A DNA stretch of 64,000 bases from Halegenticoccus tardaugens (GTDB taxonomy: Archaea > Halobacteriota > Halobacteria > Halobacteriales > Haloferacaceae), in contig NZ_SDIC01000002.1 of NCBI RefSeq assembly GCF_004116405.1, positions 558,001 through 622,000 of the forward strand, given 5' to 3'. Shown piece by piece: positions 44,779 to 54,100 of the stretch. The notes under the pieces were generated by a model. That model did not search any database, had not been told where the DNA came from, and saw only the letters and a program-made list of their open reading frames with translations. Position 1 is the stretch's first letter; each line of letters starts with the position of its first letter. Position numbers and translations under genes: made by a program.

Positions 44779-47366
44779 TGGGCGAGGACGAAATCAACCC
44801 GGCTCTGTGGTCACACCCACCGGAGAAACTCTCGGATGGGCTACTCCGCCCGGCGACGCCACTTCAGACCCATCTGTGGGACGTAGAGCGACGAATGAGA
44901 GTGTTGGGTACTCTCAATGACCCGCTTGTCGTGGCTGTCGCTGGACTGCACGATATCGGCAAGTTGACCACGTGGTTTCAGCAGTACATCCGAGACGAGA
45001 TCCCTCCCGGAAACAAAACGCACCATTCGCATATCGGCGGGGCGGTCGTGAATTACGCCCTTTCGGAACATGGCGATGCCGAGCTCGACGACCAACTGGT
45101 GGGGGCACTCGCTGTCCTGAAACACCACGGCGCGCTTCCTGACATGCAAGGCGGGGCCGGTGCGTTCGCCCAACAGTTTGGCGACCCCCACGGCGGGAAC
45201 GCCGAAACCTACGACGCCATTGAACAGAAACTCGACAACATCGACTCAAACTCCGATGCCCGAGCGGTCGCAGAATCGCTCATCAATCGGGCGACGGCTG
45301 GTCAAGGGTCTTGGACGAGATGTAAAAAGCATATTAAAGCACGAGAAAACCTGCCGAAGCTTGCCAAAAACGCATCACACGTCGTCTCCCATGTGAATGA
45401 CTCCGGGGGTGACTTCTACGCCCATCTCGTCGATACGTGGACAACGTTGACGCTCGCTGACACCACCTCAGCGGCGCACATTGCTCTGGAAGAACTCTCT
45501 TGCGGGACTCTGGACTCAGAAGCCGTCGACCAATATATTGAGAACTTCGACGCCGCGACGGACGCTCGCGAAGCAGACTTAAACGAGATACGTGATTTGG
45601 CGCGGGAGATTGCCCTCGGGAGAGTCGAGTCGTTCCTCGAAGCCGACACCCAAGTGGCGAACCTCACCCTGCCCACGGGCTTCGGAAAAACACTGACGAG
45701 CACACAGGTTGGGCTGACACTGGCCGGCCGGAAGGCAACCCGCACAGGGAGACCGTCCCGTGTCGTGTATGCCCTCCCCTTTACGTCGATTATCGACCAG
45801 ACGGCCGATGAACTTGCATCGGTGTTCTTCGACGCCGGGGCGCTGGATCTCGCGGTGCATCACCACCTCGCGGACGTGTCGCCCGACGAGGAACCGTTCG
45901 AGACGGACGCACTCGCTGAACGCGACCGGATGCTCATCCGAGATTCGTGGCGACAGCAATTCACACTGACCACCTTCGTCCAACTGTTTGAGAGTCTCGC
46001 TGGGCCGCGCAAGTCACAGGGGCTCAAACTCCCCTCGTTGCGAAACGCGGTGGTCATCCTCGACGAGCCACAGGCACTCCCTCCCGAGTGGATGAACCTC
46101 GTCAGTCGCCTCTGTCGAGTGCTCACTGACCGCTACAACGCTCACGTCATCTCAATGACGGCGACGCAACCGAAGTTGTTCGAACTGTTCGCGCATACGC
46201 CCGACCCGTTCGCGCTTGTGGAGGCTGACGATTCGGCGTTTTCGACGGCATCCCCCATGTCGTTCATCGACGCCCATCCTCGAGTTCGGTACACGATTCA
46301 TCCTTCGGCGGATTCTACGACCGCTAATTCTCCGTTCCCACCGGAGGATGCTGCTGCTACGCTGATGGATGGGATCGAGTCGCCGACGCTTGCCATCTGT
46401 AACACAGTCAGTAGCTCCCGGACGCTCGCAACACACGCGAGCGATTATGTTGGTGAAGAGACGCTCAACGAACAGTTCGCCGAGTGGGTTGCAGAGCAGG
46501 ACAAATCCGACTTCGATGCAGATGGATTCGTTGCCTCTCTTGATACAGACCGACCGTTAGTGGCTCATCTCACAACCCGGCACAGACCGTTTGATCGCCT
46601 TGCACTCATCGGCGTCGCCAAGCGGCTTTGTAAACTGAATGCGCCATTCCTGTTCGTCTCGACGCAACTGATTGAGGCCGGTGTTGACGTCAGCTTCGAC
46701 CGACTGTACAGGGATTTCGCGCCAGCCCCATCGATTGTACAAGCGGCGGGTCGTTGTAACCGCTCCTTTGATAGCGAGCGTCAAGACGTGTGCATCTGGA
46801 AACTCGCATCAGCCGAGGACAGCCAACCGCCGTCAGAGGTGATCTACTCAACCCTTGCATTTGGTGATCCACTCGCTGCCACAGAGACAGCACTTGAAGA
46901 ACATCGAGAAGGGAAACACGTCGCTGAAACGGCGATGATTAGCGAAGTAGTAGACAAGTACTATTCCGCCTATCACACCACATCGGGGACTACTGAAACG
47001 TCGCTCCCCGTACTGGTAGACGAAGCCAACTGTGCGACACTCAGTACGAAGCATATCATTGACCAGCAATCCTCAATAGATGTGTTGGTCCCACGGACAG
47101 ACACAGAAGCAAAGAAAATTGCTCAGTTAGCGGTCCAGGCTGATGTGAACAAACAGGCAGTTCAAGAAGCACGGGGAATGCAATCGATTACGGTCAGTAT
47201 TCCTGCGTATCGCTCGAACCAAGACAACCTCAATCGTCTACGAACGCACCTGTTGCCGGTCGATGAGGACATTGGATTGTATGTACTCCCACAACGGTCT
47301 ACATATGATGCGTTTCTGGGTCTGCGAACACCGGATTCAACAGTCGGCTCTCGTATCATTGGGTAG
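44778..47366 (+). CDS. cas3: Cas3 helicase-nuclease
   Basis: 862 residues from the ATG at 44778. N-terminal HD nuclease domain: LHDIGKLTTW near residue 57, then HHSHIGGAVV near 83 and LKHHGALPD near 116. Helicase domain: Walker A LPTGFGKTLTS near 299, DEPQ box VVILDEPQALP near 428, SAT-like MTATQPK near 457, and motif VI QAAGRCNR near 655. Both activities that degrade invading DNA are therefore intact in one chain. It is the last gene of the effector operon. The leader of array B starts right after it. Confidence 0.96.
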   Translation: MGEDEINPALWSHPPEKLSDGLLRPATPLQTHLWDVERRMRVLGTLNDPLVVAVAGLHDIGKLTTWFQQYIRDEIPPGNKTHHSHIGGAVVNYALSEHGDAELDDQLVGALAVLKHHGALPDMQGGAGAFAQQFGDPHGGNAETYDAIEQKLDNIDSNSDARAVAESLINRATAGQGSWTRCKKHIKARENLPKLAKNASHVVSHVNDSGGDFYAHLVDTWTTLTLADTTSAAHIALEELSCGTLDSEAVDQYIENFDAATDAREADLNEIRDLAREIALGRVESFLEADTQVANLTLPTGFGKTLTSTQVGLTLAGRKATRTGRPSRVVYALPFTSIIDQTADELASVFFDAGALDLAVHHHLADVSPDEEPFETDALAERDRMLIRDSWRQQFTLTTFVQLFESLAGPRKSQGLKLPSLRNAVVILDEPQALPPEWMNLVSRLCRVLTDRYNAHVISMTATQPKLFELFAHTPDPFALVEADDSAFSTASPMSFIDAHPRVRYTIHPSADSTTANSPFPPEDAAATLMDGIESPTLAICNTVSSSRTLATHASDYVGEETLNEQFAEWVAEQDKSDFDADGFVASLDTDRPLVAHLTTRHRPFDRLALIGVAKRLCKLNAPFLFVSTQLIEAGVDVSFDRLYRDFAPAPSIVQAAGRCNRSFDSERQDVCIWKLASAEDSQPPSEVIYSTLAFGDPLAATETALEEHREGKHVAETAMISEVVDKYYSAYHTTSGTTETSLPVLVDEANCATLSTKHIIDQQSSIDVLVPRTDTEAKKIAQLAVQADVNKQAVQEARGMQSITVSIPAYRSNQDNLNRLRTHLLPVDEDIGLYVLPQRSTYDAFLGLRTPDSTVGSRIIG

Positions 47367-47483
47367 TCTCTGCACAGGTACCTTCTCAGTCGACCCCCTA
47401 GGGTTTCCAGCTGATTGAGGGTCGACTGTAAGTCGGAATCAATACCGGTGAAGATAAGCCTCAAGCGTCCAATATTCGGGTAG
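47367..47483 (+). promoter_or_regulatory. Leader of array B
   Basis: The leader holds CAGTCGACCCCC-N18-GAGGGTCGACTG (47387-47428), 55 nt before the first repeat, and then GAAGATAAGCC and GGGTAG directly at the junction. These blocks match the leader of array A in order and spacing. Transcription runs rightward, away from cas3. Confidence 0.75.
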
Positions 47484-49755
47484 GTTCCAGACGTACCCTC
47501 GTGGGATTGAAAGGATCACATCGACGTCGACGACAACCCCGAGACGGTGTTCCAGACGTACCCTCGTGGGATTGAAAGATCCGACCGACGATGCCGGGGA
47601 TGGTCGAGGTCTCCTGTTCCAGACGTACCCTCGTGGGATTGAAAGTCCCATAGCGATTCAATTGCGCCTAAGAGCGGCGGTTCCAGACGTACCCTCGTGG
47701 GATTGAAAGCTCCATCGGCGATCGGCTCATAGGGCCTAAATGAGTGTTCCAGACGTACCCTCGTGGGATTGAAAGCTCGGTGAAGTGGTCCGAGAGCGCC
47801 GTCGCGAGTTGTTCCAGACGTACCCTCGTGGGATTGAAAGATCAGACGGGACACCCGCATCGCATCTACAATTCGGTTCCAGACGTACCCTCGTGGGATT
47901 GAAAGGAAGCAGAGGACTGGGTCTATGGTGTCCTCGGATCGAGTTCCAGACGTACCCTCGTGGGATTGAAAGCGCGAAGGGAGCGCCCAGGGAAGCCAGA
48001 GCCCCGTGAGTTCCAGACGTACCCTCGTGGGATTGAAAGGACGTCGAGAAAGAGCGTATCGGCGAGGATCGCCGGTTCCAGACGTACCCTCGTGGGATTG
48101 AAAGGACGGTGGGGGGTCTGACACCCCGCGTCGCGAGCTCGTTCCAGACGTACCCTCGTGGGATTGAAAGGATATCGTCTTTGACCGCGGCCGTGATGTC
48201 GGCCAGTTCCAGACGTACCCTCGTGGGATTGAAAGGCCCCCGTCGCTCAAGATCGGCGAGGTCGACATGGCGTTCCAGACGTACCCTCGTGGGATTGAAA
48301 GCATACTGTCGACGATTTCGCGCACAGATTTTCCGGGTTCCAGACGTACCCTCGTGGGATTGAAAGAACGAACTCCAGAATCGTGTAGTCGGCAACAGTA
48401 TCGGTTCCAGACGTACCCTCGTGGGATTGAAAGTCGTGATACTGGAGGTACGCGGCGGCCTCACCACGGGTTCCAGACGTACCCTCGTGGGATTGAAAGT
48501 AAGCAATACTCTTAATGCTCGGGACGGTCACGTCCGTTCCAGACGTACCCTCGTGGGATTGAAAGGACGAGAGCGTGATAATCTCGATCGGGATCTCATG
48601 GCGTTCCAGACGTACCCTCGTGGGATTGAAAGCATTCGGCGCGCTGTTGATGGGTTTGACGCTTTGCGTGTTCCAGACGTACCCTCGTGGGATTGAAAGC
48701 CCCACGTGCGCGTCGAAGCGGGGTGTGGCGTCCTTGTTCCAGACGTACCCTCGTGGGATTGAAAGGCTATCGTCTGCTCCTCTTGGACGGTCGTGACGAG
48801 TTCGTTCCAGACGTACCCTCGTGGGATTGAAAGACGCGTTGGCCGTCTCATCACTCCTCAGACGACCGGTTCCAGACGTACCCTCGTGGGATTGAAAGTC
48901 CAGGTGCGTGTATTTTGACATGCACAAATACGAGTTCCAGACGTACCCTCGTGAGATTGAAAGATCATGGCGCGACCCATCGACTCGGTGATGGTCTCCA
49001 GTTCCAGACGTACCCTCGTGGGATTGAAAGGAACTCACCGTGTCGTTCGCGACGCTCGATCGTGTGTTCCAGACGTACCCTCGTGGGATTGAAAGGGCGA
49101 TTACGTCCGCTCTTCGTGGCGATACGTCTCAGAGTTCCAGACGTACCCTCGTGGGATTGAAAGCTCAAGGGCACGGACGATCGCGTTGAGTTGGCGGTTC
49201 CAGACGTACCCTCGTGGGATTGAAAGGTTTTACGACTGGCTCGACCGCGGGGATGACCAAGAAGTTCCAGACGTACCCTCGTGGGATTGAAAGAAAGACT
49301 CCGCACTCGCCAAGCAAAAGCCTGACAAGTTCCAGACGTACCCTCGTGGGATTGAAAGTGCTCTCCGTCGTCGACCGAGGAGAGGAGCTCGTGTTCCAGA
49401 CGTACCCTCGTGGGATTGAAAGCTCTTCGACCCGGACGGATACATTTGGCATGCGGGCGTTCCAGACGTACCCTCGTGGGATTGAAAGCGTTGCTCTCGG
49501 AGCTTTGATAGGATTTCGTCCGTTGTTCCAGACGTACCCTCGTGGGATTGAAAGCGCGTTGCTGCTCGTCGGCGATTCAAAGCGCTCCTCGAGTTCCAGA
49601 CGTACCCTCGTGGGATTGAAAGATCGAGCGTGGCGAGGGTGTCGACGCGCAGGTCGGTGTTCCAGACGTACCCTCGTGGGATTGAAAGACCATTTCTCGA
49701 ATGATATTGAAGACGTCCGCGAGCGGTTCCAGACGTACCCTCGTGGGATTGAAAG
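47484..49755 (+). CRISPR. CRISPR array B, type I-B, 35 repeats
   Basis: 35 repeats of 30 bp beginning GTTCCAGACGTACCC and ending TCGTGGGATTGAAAG, separated by 34 spacers of 33-38 bp. It differs from array A at only two positions of the repeat (bases 11 and 16). The repeat at 48934 has one change (GTGAGATT). No end-decay gradient is seen at the right, where the last repeat is joined directly to a truncated tnpB, so the original trailer is lost. Spacer 27 is a near copy of a spacer in array A. Confidence 0.98.
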
Positions 49756-50741
49756 TACAATCTCCGGAAAATCTCTATCGCCTGCTCACCCGCGAATTCG
49801 ACGACTGTACGCTCTCGAAAGCCAACGCCCACGAGGCCGCTAAAAAAGTCACCGAGGCGTTTGCCTCATGGAGATCTAACGGCTATCCCGGCAACCGCCC
49901 CCGATTCGGAAACGGTGACTACCTCCGCCTGCGCGGTGACCAACTCATCATCGAGCCGAACGACCGCGGCTTTGGTGCGAAACTCAGCCTCGTCCCATAC
50001 CACCCGGAATGGTTCCATCTGAGGATCGGCGACTATCAGCGTGAGTACTTGCAAGCCGTTGTTGACGGTGAGGCAACGACTGGCAGCGCGGAGGTCCACC
50101 TTCGCGACGATGGGACTGCCAACCTGCATCTCACTGTTAAAACCGACGTGAGAGTGTACAAACCGGGGGACCTCTCCCGCTGGGTTGGCGTCGACCTCGG
50201 CGAAAACGTGCTCTACGCCGCCGCCGTCGTCCACTCCGACGGCACTGTTGCCGCCGTCGATATGGAGTCTGGCCGCGAGAGTCGTCACTACCGCGATCGC
50301 CTGTCTCGCAAGCGAGCAGAGTTGCAATCGAAGGGGGACCTCCGCGGCGTCAAAAAGTGCCTCAACGAACACGAACGATACACCGACCACATCCTCAACG
50401 TTGCGTCTCGGCGGATTGTCGACCTCGCTGCTGACCACGCCCCCTGCGGCATCCGAGCCGAGAAACTGACTGGCTATCGTGACACCGCTGACGACCCTAT
50501 CCACGACTGGCCCTACGCCGCCTTCCAAGAGAAAATCGCGTACAAGGCCACCGCCGCCGGCATCCCGGTAGTGTTTGTCGACCCCGCCGGTACCAGCACC
50601 ACCTGTCGGAAGTGTGGACAGACCGACCCCGAATACCGGTCAGGGACCGAATTCGCTTGCCGGCGCTGTGGCTACGAAGTCCACGCGGACGTAAACGCCG
50701 CCATCAATATTGCACGGCGCGGGTCTGCTCCCGCCGACTAG
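49756..50741 (+). pseudogene. tnpB: TnpB (IS200/IS605-type), 5'-truncated, joined to array B
   Basis: From 49756 the frame reads QSPENLYRLLTREFDDCTL and continues for about 328 residues to a stop at 50741. RuvC-type residues are present: D in WVGVDLGENV, E in CGIRAEKLTGY, the zinc finger TCRKCGQ...FACRRCGYE, and D in HADVNAAINIA. The first 50-80 residues of a normal TnpB and its start codon are absent. The only in-frame ATG (49701) lies in the last spacer, so a CRISPR-TnpB chimera could be read through the repeat. No tnpA is nearby. The 3' end overlaps a convergent gene by 4 bp. Confidence 0.85.
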
Positions 50742-51034
50742 TCGGTCTCGGGCGAGCGCTCGCGTCGACGACAGACGACATCCCGGGCACTCGCGTAGAG
50801 CGCCGGGTGGTGCTCATAGAGGATTTGGATGTCTCGATCGAGGCGATCGGGGTGCTCGATCCGCCGGTGGACGACTGAGACAACCTTTCGTCGATAATTG
50901 TCGCTGACGACCTTTTCGCCCGAGAGGATCGCTCGCTCGGTGTCCGTCAAGAGCGCTCGTCCTTCGTCGCCTCGGGCGGTTCGATCGGCGGTCTCGGTGG
51001 TTTCGTTCGCTGGTGTTGGTGTCGTGGGTGACAT
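50738..51034 (-). CDS. Small basic/acidic protein with RALLTDTER motif
   Basis: 98 residues. The core ALLTDTERAILSGEKVVSDNYRR and LYEHHPALYASARDVV resembles the N-terminal domain of the coiled-coil protein at 7349, so this is a small conserved haloarchaeal plasmid domain. It is predicted to be helical. It faces the gene for the HNH-repeat PadR protein, from which it is separated by a TATA-containing gap of about 150 bp. It may be a regulator. The function is not known. Confidence 0.65.
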   Translation of the reverse strand: MSPTTPTPANETTETADRTARGDEGRALLTDTERAILSGEKVVSDNYRRKVVSVVHRRIEHPDRLDRDIQILYEHHPALYASARDVVCRRRERSPETD

Positions 51035-51181
51035 GGTGGTGTGTAGTGCGCGGTGTGGGGTGTGGTGTGTCTGTCCACCACATCGCTTGGATTACTCTAT
51101 GGCGTCACGGATAACTTAAATGTAACTTATTCGCACCTCTATGGAGTAACGTTTATCTCCTTGAGAGTCAATATACTTGAT

Positions 51182-51841
51182 ATGGCAAGCCAAAAACCTA
51201 CCAAAGGTGCGCCTGCGACGATGGAAACGGAAACGGAAACAGAGGCGGTGGTGGGGGCTGAAACGGAGACTCCCGAGAAGACGGCTGGCCCGACCGACCC
51301 GTATGATCGGGAGGCGTGCGTGGGGGCACTCCGTGAGGCGGCAGATCTCCTCGGCCACAGCCCGACCATGACCGAGTATCAGAACCTCGGGATGATCCCC
51401 TCGGTGGCCACGATCACGATGCGCTTTGGCTCGTGGAACGAGGCGAAAGAGGCCGCCGGCCTCGAACAGTACGACCGCGGTGGGCGGCCATCCCAAACGG
51501 ACGCGAGTGCGGGTACGGATGCGCCCGCCGGCCCCGATGTCCACCAGATCTTCGAGTTGACGGGCTTCCAACGCGATCTCCTTACCGTGATCGCCCAAGT
51601 GGGCCCTGCAAGCGGCCAAGAGATCAAAGACGAACTCGAAGGGGTCTCGGACGACGAGATCAACAACGGCCGACTGTACCCCAATCTCGATCGGCTGATC
51701 ACGAAAGGACTCGTCGATTCCTCGGAGCGCGATCGCCGGACGAACGACTACCACCTCACCGACGATGGGCGAAGCGCCCTGCGGGGCTACCTCTCGTGGG
51801 TGGCGGCCGGCCGCTCGTCTGTGGCTGTCGGGGGCGACTAA
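51182..51841 (+). CDS. PadR regulator with N-terminal HNH-associated repeat
   Basis: 219 residues from the ATG at 51182. Residues 40-95 read CVGALREAADLLGHSPTMTEYQNLG then MRFGSWNEAKEAAGLEQY, a homing-endonuclease-associated repeat that binds DNA in LAGLIDADG and HNH contexts. Residues 120-205 are a full PadR winged helix: LTGFQRDLLTVIAQVGPASG, EINNGRLYPNLDRL and NDYHLTDDGRSAL. This fusion would give two DNA-binding modules on one chain. It is convergent with the leader of array C, 21 bp before it. Confidence 0.8.
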   Translation: MASQKPTKGAPATMETETETEAVVGAETETPEKTAGPTDPYDREACVGALREAADLLGHSPTMTEYQNLGMIPSVATITMRFGSWNEAKEAAGLEQYDRGGRPSQTDASAGTDAPAGPDVHQIFELTGFQRDLLTVIAQVGPASGQEIKDELEGVSDDEINNGRLYPNLDRLITKGLVDSSERDRRTNDYHLTDDGRSALRGYLSWVAAGRSSVAVGGD

Positions 51842-51861
51842 GCTCGTACCAATGTCCACGT

Positions 51862-51958
51862 CGTCGACCCCCGGGGGGTTTCGGGGGGATTGGGGGTCGA
51901 CGGAAAGCTTAACTACTCAGCAGGCGTTAGAGTCAGTAAGGCCGGTGTTTCCGGCATG
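51862..51958 (+). promoter_or_regulatory. Leader of array C
   Basis: Contains CGTCGACCCCC...GGGGGTCGACG (51862-51902), 57 nt before the first repeat, then AAGCTTAACTACTCAGCAGG and GTTAGAGTCAGTAAGGCCGG. The latter blocks are shared almost base for base with the leader of array D. Confidence 0.7.
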
Positions 51959-52368
51959 GTTTCAGCCGAACCCTTGAGGGGTTGCAGTACCACTACTCGA
52001 TGGAGGACGGTATCAATGACGACGTTTCAGCCGAACCCTTGAGGGGTTGCAGTACAGCGTCGCGGGCGATCTGCGTCTCCGAGACGGTTTCAGCCGAACC
52101 CTTGAGGGGTTGCAGTGAGTTGGGGCGAGCTCGCGAGTGAGTCATCGGTAAGTTTCAGCCGAACCCTTGAGGGGTTGCAGTGACCCGTCGCTCGATCTCA
52201 TGGAGGAGAAACAGCTGAGTTTCAGCCGAACCCTTGAGGGGTTGCAGTCTGCCGCTTAATTGACGGAGCGTAAAGACGGATGTTTCAGCCGAACCCGTGA
52301 GGGGTTGCAGTGCCCGGGAGTGGCATGACGTGAAGATGGTGATGAGGTTTCAGCCGAACCCGTGAGGG
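51959..52368 (+). CRISPR. CRISPR array C, six repeats plus one broken, second repeat type
   Basis: Repeats of 30 bp beginning GTTTCAGCCGAACCC and ending TTGAGGGGTTGCAGT at 51959, 52024, 52087, 52152, 52219 and 52282. The sixth has T to G in the centre. A seventh (52347) loses its 3' end after GTGAGGG. Six spacers of 33-37 bp. The repeat differs from arrays A and B (GTTTCAG start, GCAGT end) and no cas gene stands next to it, so it may depend on another Cas6 or on this locus in trans. Confidence 0.95.
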
Positions 52369-52381
52369 ATAGAACACCCGC

Positions 52382-52717
52382 TCACTCAGCGCTGGCTGGG
52401 CCGCCGGTCTGCGGATCCGGAGCCTCACACTCCGGACAGTAACAAATCGGATCACCCGGCTCGTACGGCTTCTCCAGAAACATCGGCGCGTGCGACCCAC
52501 GCCACCCGCACTCTGCACACCAAAACCCCTCGTCGTCGGCGAGATCCTCGGGATCCTTCTCGTAGAGGATCTCATCGACCCGACGAGACGTGTCATGCGG
52601 TTCGCCCGCCGTGTAGGTTTCGGCGGAAAAGAACGGATCGTCTGGATTGCTCCGACTCTCACGATCCGATGGGCCCTCTCCGATGTCCTCGTCTTTCTCA
52701 CGATCACGATCAGCCAT
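52382..52717 (-). CDS. Acidic zinc-ribbon protein
   Basis: 111 residues from the ATG at 52717. The first 60 residues are charged and disordered (RDREKDEDIGEGPSDRES). The second half has WCAECGWRGSHAP and YCPECEAPD, two CxxC pairs 27 residues apart that form a zinc ribbon. Its stop lies 14 bp from the broken last repeat of array C. It could be a small nucleic-acid-binding protein. No further homology is recognised. Confidence 0.6.
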   Translation of the reverse strand: MADRDREKDEDIGEGPSDRESRSNPDDPFFSAETYTAGEPHDTSRRVDEILYEKDPEDLADDEGFWCAECGWRGSHAPMFLEKPYEPGDPICYCPECEAPDPQTGGPASAE

Positions 52718-53775
52718 AGAATCGTCTCTATGGCGTCGAGAAGCATCAATGTTCGTCGCGATAAACGTTTTTAACGATCAAATCGGTTGGAAATGGTTGC
52801 GCCCCCGGGTGACGAGGCCGAGTCGCAACCTCGATCTGCACGAAGTTGACCGCCCTCCAGACACCTAACCCCGATGGGGCCCCTGGAGGCCGCGCAGATC
52901 GCGTGTACCGCTGTGGTCCTCCAACACCCAGCCACACGACGGCAATTGGTGTTTTGGTGGGTGGACCGGGCCGCGCAGGCTGCCGGCACTTGCTTCCACG
53001 CGCCCAAATCTCTTAACCGTTCGTCTTCGCGGAGTGTTGCCTGTCCGGGACTAACCCACTTCGCACTCCTTGAGCAATTTGTGGGTTAGTCGGAATCAGC
53101 TGTCCTTATTTGTATATTTTCGAATCATGTATATAAACTATTATTTTAATACTTTAAAATAGTTAGTGATCGTAATAGTGATAGGAAGACTCCTCACCGG
53201 CAGTACGGGCATTCAAGAGGATTATGGTGTCGTGCGTCGACAGGCTCGGTCCTTCACGGAGATCATGAATGACGGTGGTCGTACTGTCAACCTCAATCTT
53301 CGAAGTGACGTGGAACTCGCTAGCCAGGCATGGCGCGAGTACAGAGACAGGAAGACATCAACGAAGAATTCGTAATTACGCGTCAATTGGTCCACATCGA
53401 CAACCACTAACTGATCTGTGAACTCACGACTCAGACTCAACCTCAGAAAGCGATGGTCTCATAACCGATAGCGGTTGCTAACTCAATTTTATCGGCCTTT
53501 CAGCGGTGCTCTGGATCACAAGTCGGAGTTTCTCGGCTCTTAGTGTCATGGAGGAAAGCGCGAATGAACGCTCGAGGCACTCATCTGTCGTCTTCGTCAC
53601 ACCAGCAATAGGAGTGCAGCGTTTTCCGAACGATGTCATCGTGAAGAGAATGTAGAGATACCGGTGCACAGGACCAGACGGCTCATTGGAAACGGTTGCT
53701 AGTCGGAGACGACGATGGTCTCGACGAGCTCCGGGTAAGAAAATGGTCCACCGCGGACCGTGAAATCACGACCTG
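52718..53775. other. Gene-poor stretch with a long inverted repeat and AT-rich block
   Basis: No convincing gene. A frame at 53166-53375 and one at 53478-53669 have no recognised motif. At 53049-53091 the 11-bp arms GACTAACCCAC and GTGGGTTAGTC face each other across 21 bp, and the 70 bp to the right (53100-53165) are nearly all A and T. This combination could be a replication or partition site, or an IS scar. Nothing proves it. Confidence 0.45.
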
Positions 53776-53905
53776 TTTTCGTCGACCCCCAGGGGTTCAC
53801 ACAGAATTGAGGGTTGACGGAAAACTTAACTGCTCAGCCGGCGTTAGAGTCAGTAAGCCCGGTGAATCCGGCGTAGTTTCAGCCGAACCCTTGAAGGGTT
53901 GCAGC
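53776..53905 (+). CRISPR. CRISPR leader D with a single repeat
   Basis: A leader with CGTCGACCCCC-N18-GAGGGTTGACG (53780-53819) sits 57 nt before one repeat (53876-53905, GTTTCAGCCGAACCC...AAGGGTTGCAGC). From AAAACTTAACT to the repeat the leader is nearly the same as that of array C. No spacer follows: after the repeat unrelated AT-rich sequence begins. It is a duplicated leader-repeat unit or an array that lost its spacers. Confidence 0.8.
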
Positions 53906-54100
53906 ATATACATTCCGTCTTGAAAAACAACAGTTGAATTCAGACTCAAGAATTTCACGGTTGTAGGTCATACAGGCTCTGTTGAAACCCTCTTGCTGTC
54001 TTTCGGTTTGCTGAGAAGCTAGTTCTGCATCGGATCCGCGAAATTCGGTGGGAAGAGGAACTCTTCTCAATGTAAACTTGGGATAATTCCAACATATCCG

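Noticed and set aside
47439-49843. Long open frames with SIPRGYVWN or FQTYPRGIE repeats
   Set aside because: They are readings of array B repeats. Only the array and the downstream tnpB part are real.
52760-53060. GC-rich stretch checked for tRNA or rRNA
   Set aside because: No cloverleaf, anticodon arm or conserved T-arm could be found. No RNA gene of this kind was seen elsewhere in the window either.
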